Below are positions 63,301 to 64,000 of a stretch of 64,000 bases of DNA, one piece after another. Where the stretch lies: the NCBI RefSeq assembly GCF_013179735.1, contig NZ_JABMEG010000001.1, positions 806,001 through 870,000 of the forward strand, given 5' to 3'. The position numbers were made by a program, and so were the translations under genes. Position 1 is the stretch's first letter. Every line of letters begins with the position of its first letter. This DNA is from Permianibacter fluminis (GTDB lineage: Bacteria; Pseudomonadota; Gammaproteobacteria; Enterobacterales; Permianibacteraceae). Below the pieces are notes generated by a model, which saw nothing but the letters and a program-made list of their open reading frames with translations, was not told the origin of the DNA and made no database searches.

Positions 63301-63675
63301 GCGGGTTGGTTGAGTTGGTTGCGGTGTGTTCCTGACATGGTTGCGACACTTCCTGCTTTCTTGTGGGTCGGTCGGGTGGGTTCCAGACACGGCTGCGACA
63401 CTCCGTACGTTCCAGTAGGTCGGTCGGGTGGGCTCCAGACACGGCTGCGACACTCCGTTCGTTCCAGTAGGTCGGTCGGGCGTGTTCCAGACACGCCTGC
63501 GACACTCCCCACGTCCCTGTGGGTCGCGATTTGCAACATTTGTCGTGGGCGGGGGGGGTTGGGATCGGAGTAACATGAACTCCCTTTAGCGGCCGTGGTC
63601 GATAGGGGCCGGTTTGGCTGCGTTGTCGCCGGACCGTTGGGCGAGAATTAAATGGGCAGGGAGTGTGGAGCCAAC
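63301..63675. other. Gap with 52-bp tandem repeat
   Basis: 375 bases between ubiB and the HIT gene. Apart from the tandem repeat described separately there is only a G-run (GGGCGGGGGGGG, 63548 on) and the HIT gene's upstream region. No gene seen. Confidence 0.55.
63334..63526. repeat. 52-bp tandem repeat, 3.7 copies
   Basis: Units at 63334-63385, 63386-63437, 63438-63489 and a partial unit to 63526. Each begins GACAYGGYTGCGACACT-like and contains TAGGTCGGTCGGGTGGG. 52 is not a multiple of three, so this is not a protein repeat. Copies 2 and 3 are nearly identical, so the array may vary in number among strains. Confidence 0.85.
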
Positions 63676-64000
63676 ATGAGTGATTGCATTTTCTGTCGCA
63701 TCATTGCCGGCCAGATTCCGGCCAGCATGGTTTATCAGGATGAACACGTCGTGGCGTTCAAGGACATTCATCCCAAAGCCAGCGTGCATGTGCTGGTGGT
63801 GCCGCGCAAACACATCGCGACGCTGGCCGATGCCGAAGCGGTCGATCAGAGCCTGCTCGGTCACATGATGCTGGCGCTGCCAAAAGTGGCGCAAAGCCAG
63901 GGCCTCGACACCGGCTTTCGCACGGTGCTGAACACCGGCCATGGCGGCGGTCAGGAAGTGTTTCATATGCATTTTCACGTACTCGGTGGCAAAGCGCTGC
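63676..64000 (+). CDS. hinT: HIT family protein, HinT-like (partial)
   Basis: The first 108 codons from ATG 63676 run off the window. CIFCRIIAGQIPA, VVAFKDIHPKASVHVLVVPR and the histidine triad HMHFHVLGG identify a HIT-family purine nucleoside phosphoramidase like HinT. The 3' end is not seen. The gene is transcribed away from ubiB with a G-rich gap between. Confidence 0.92.
   Translation, partial: MSDCIFCRIIAGQIPASMVYQDEHVVAFKDIHPKASVHVLVVPRKHIATLADAEAVDQSLLGHMMLALPKVAQSQGLDTGFRTVLNTGHGGGQEVFHMHFHVLGGKAL

Overview
This window is chromosomal DNA of a GC-rich gammaproteobacterium, about 60% G+C by eye. The gene orders are of the Pseudomonas/Xanthomonas type: cytochrome c4 divergent from engB; polA next to a DUF2782 gene; cyaA, algZ, algR and hemCDXY in one stretch; argS, a SPOR gene, hslVU, a DUF971 gene and ubiE-ubiJ-ubiB. 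A PEP-CTERM protein, several c-di-GMP enzymes and many dispersed intergenic repeats suggest an environmental, surface-associated lineage. I cannot name the genus from sequence alone.

Layout. 1-7.5 kb: end of ppk, two hotdog acyl-CoA thioesterases, an AT-rich orphan, a diguanylate cyclase, an EEP-family phosphodiesterase, cytochrome c4, engB and a PEP-CTERM protein. 8-13.7 kb: polA, a DUF2782 gene, recQ. 13.75-16.9 kb: an accessory island with integron-type attC recombination sites and small cassette-like genes but no integrase. 16.9-32 kb: carbonic anhydrase, aroE, oligopeptidase A, a HutD/Ves protein, a membrane diguanylate cyclase, an FGGY kinase, a cNMP-EAL phosphodiesterase, a fatty acid hydroxylase family protein, two exported proteins and rimO. 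32-38 kb: a lipoprotein serine hydrolase and an RND efflux pair.

The most striking locus is 37.9-40.9 kb. A tetrapyrrole-methylase-fold enzyme like the split borosin alpha-N-methyltransferases sits 12 nt upstream of a 72-residue peptide gene shaped like a borosin precursor. A TPR sensor histidine kinase starts 10 nt after the peptide. This looks like a split-borosin RiPP operon with its own sensor kinase.

41-64 kb is mostly conserved core: cyaA, algZR, hemCDXY, a Nudix hydrolase, priA, argS, a SPOR protein, hslVU, a DUF971 protein, ubiEJB and the start of a HIT-family gene. AT-rich orphan genes (a DUF2199 gene between algR and hemC, and a DUF7660-like gene after hemY) interrupt these blocks. 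Gaps hold palindromic repeats, GGGGAGGG-type repeats, REP-like hairpins and a 52-bp tandem repeat.

Functional themes: second messengers (two diguanylate cyclases with GGEEF and I-site, one cNMP-EAL protein, class I adenylate cyclase), haem and ubiquinone synthesis, and a gene-capture region next to recQ.
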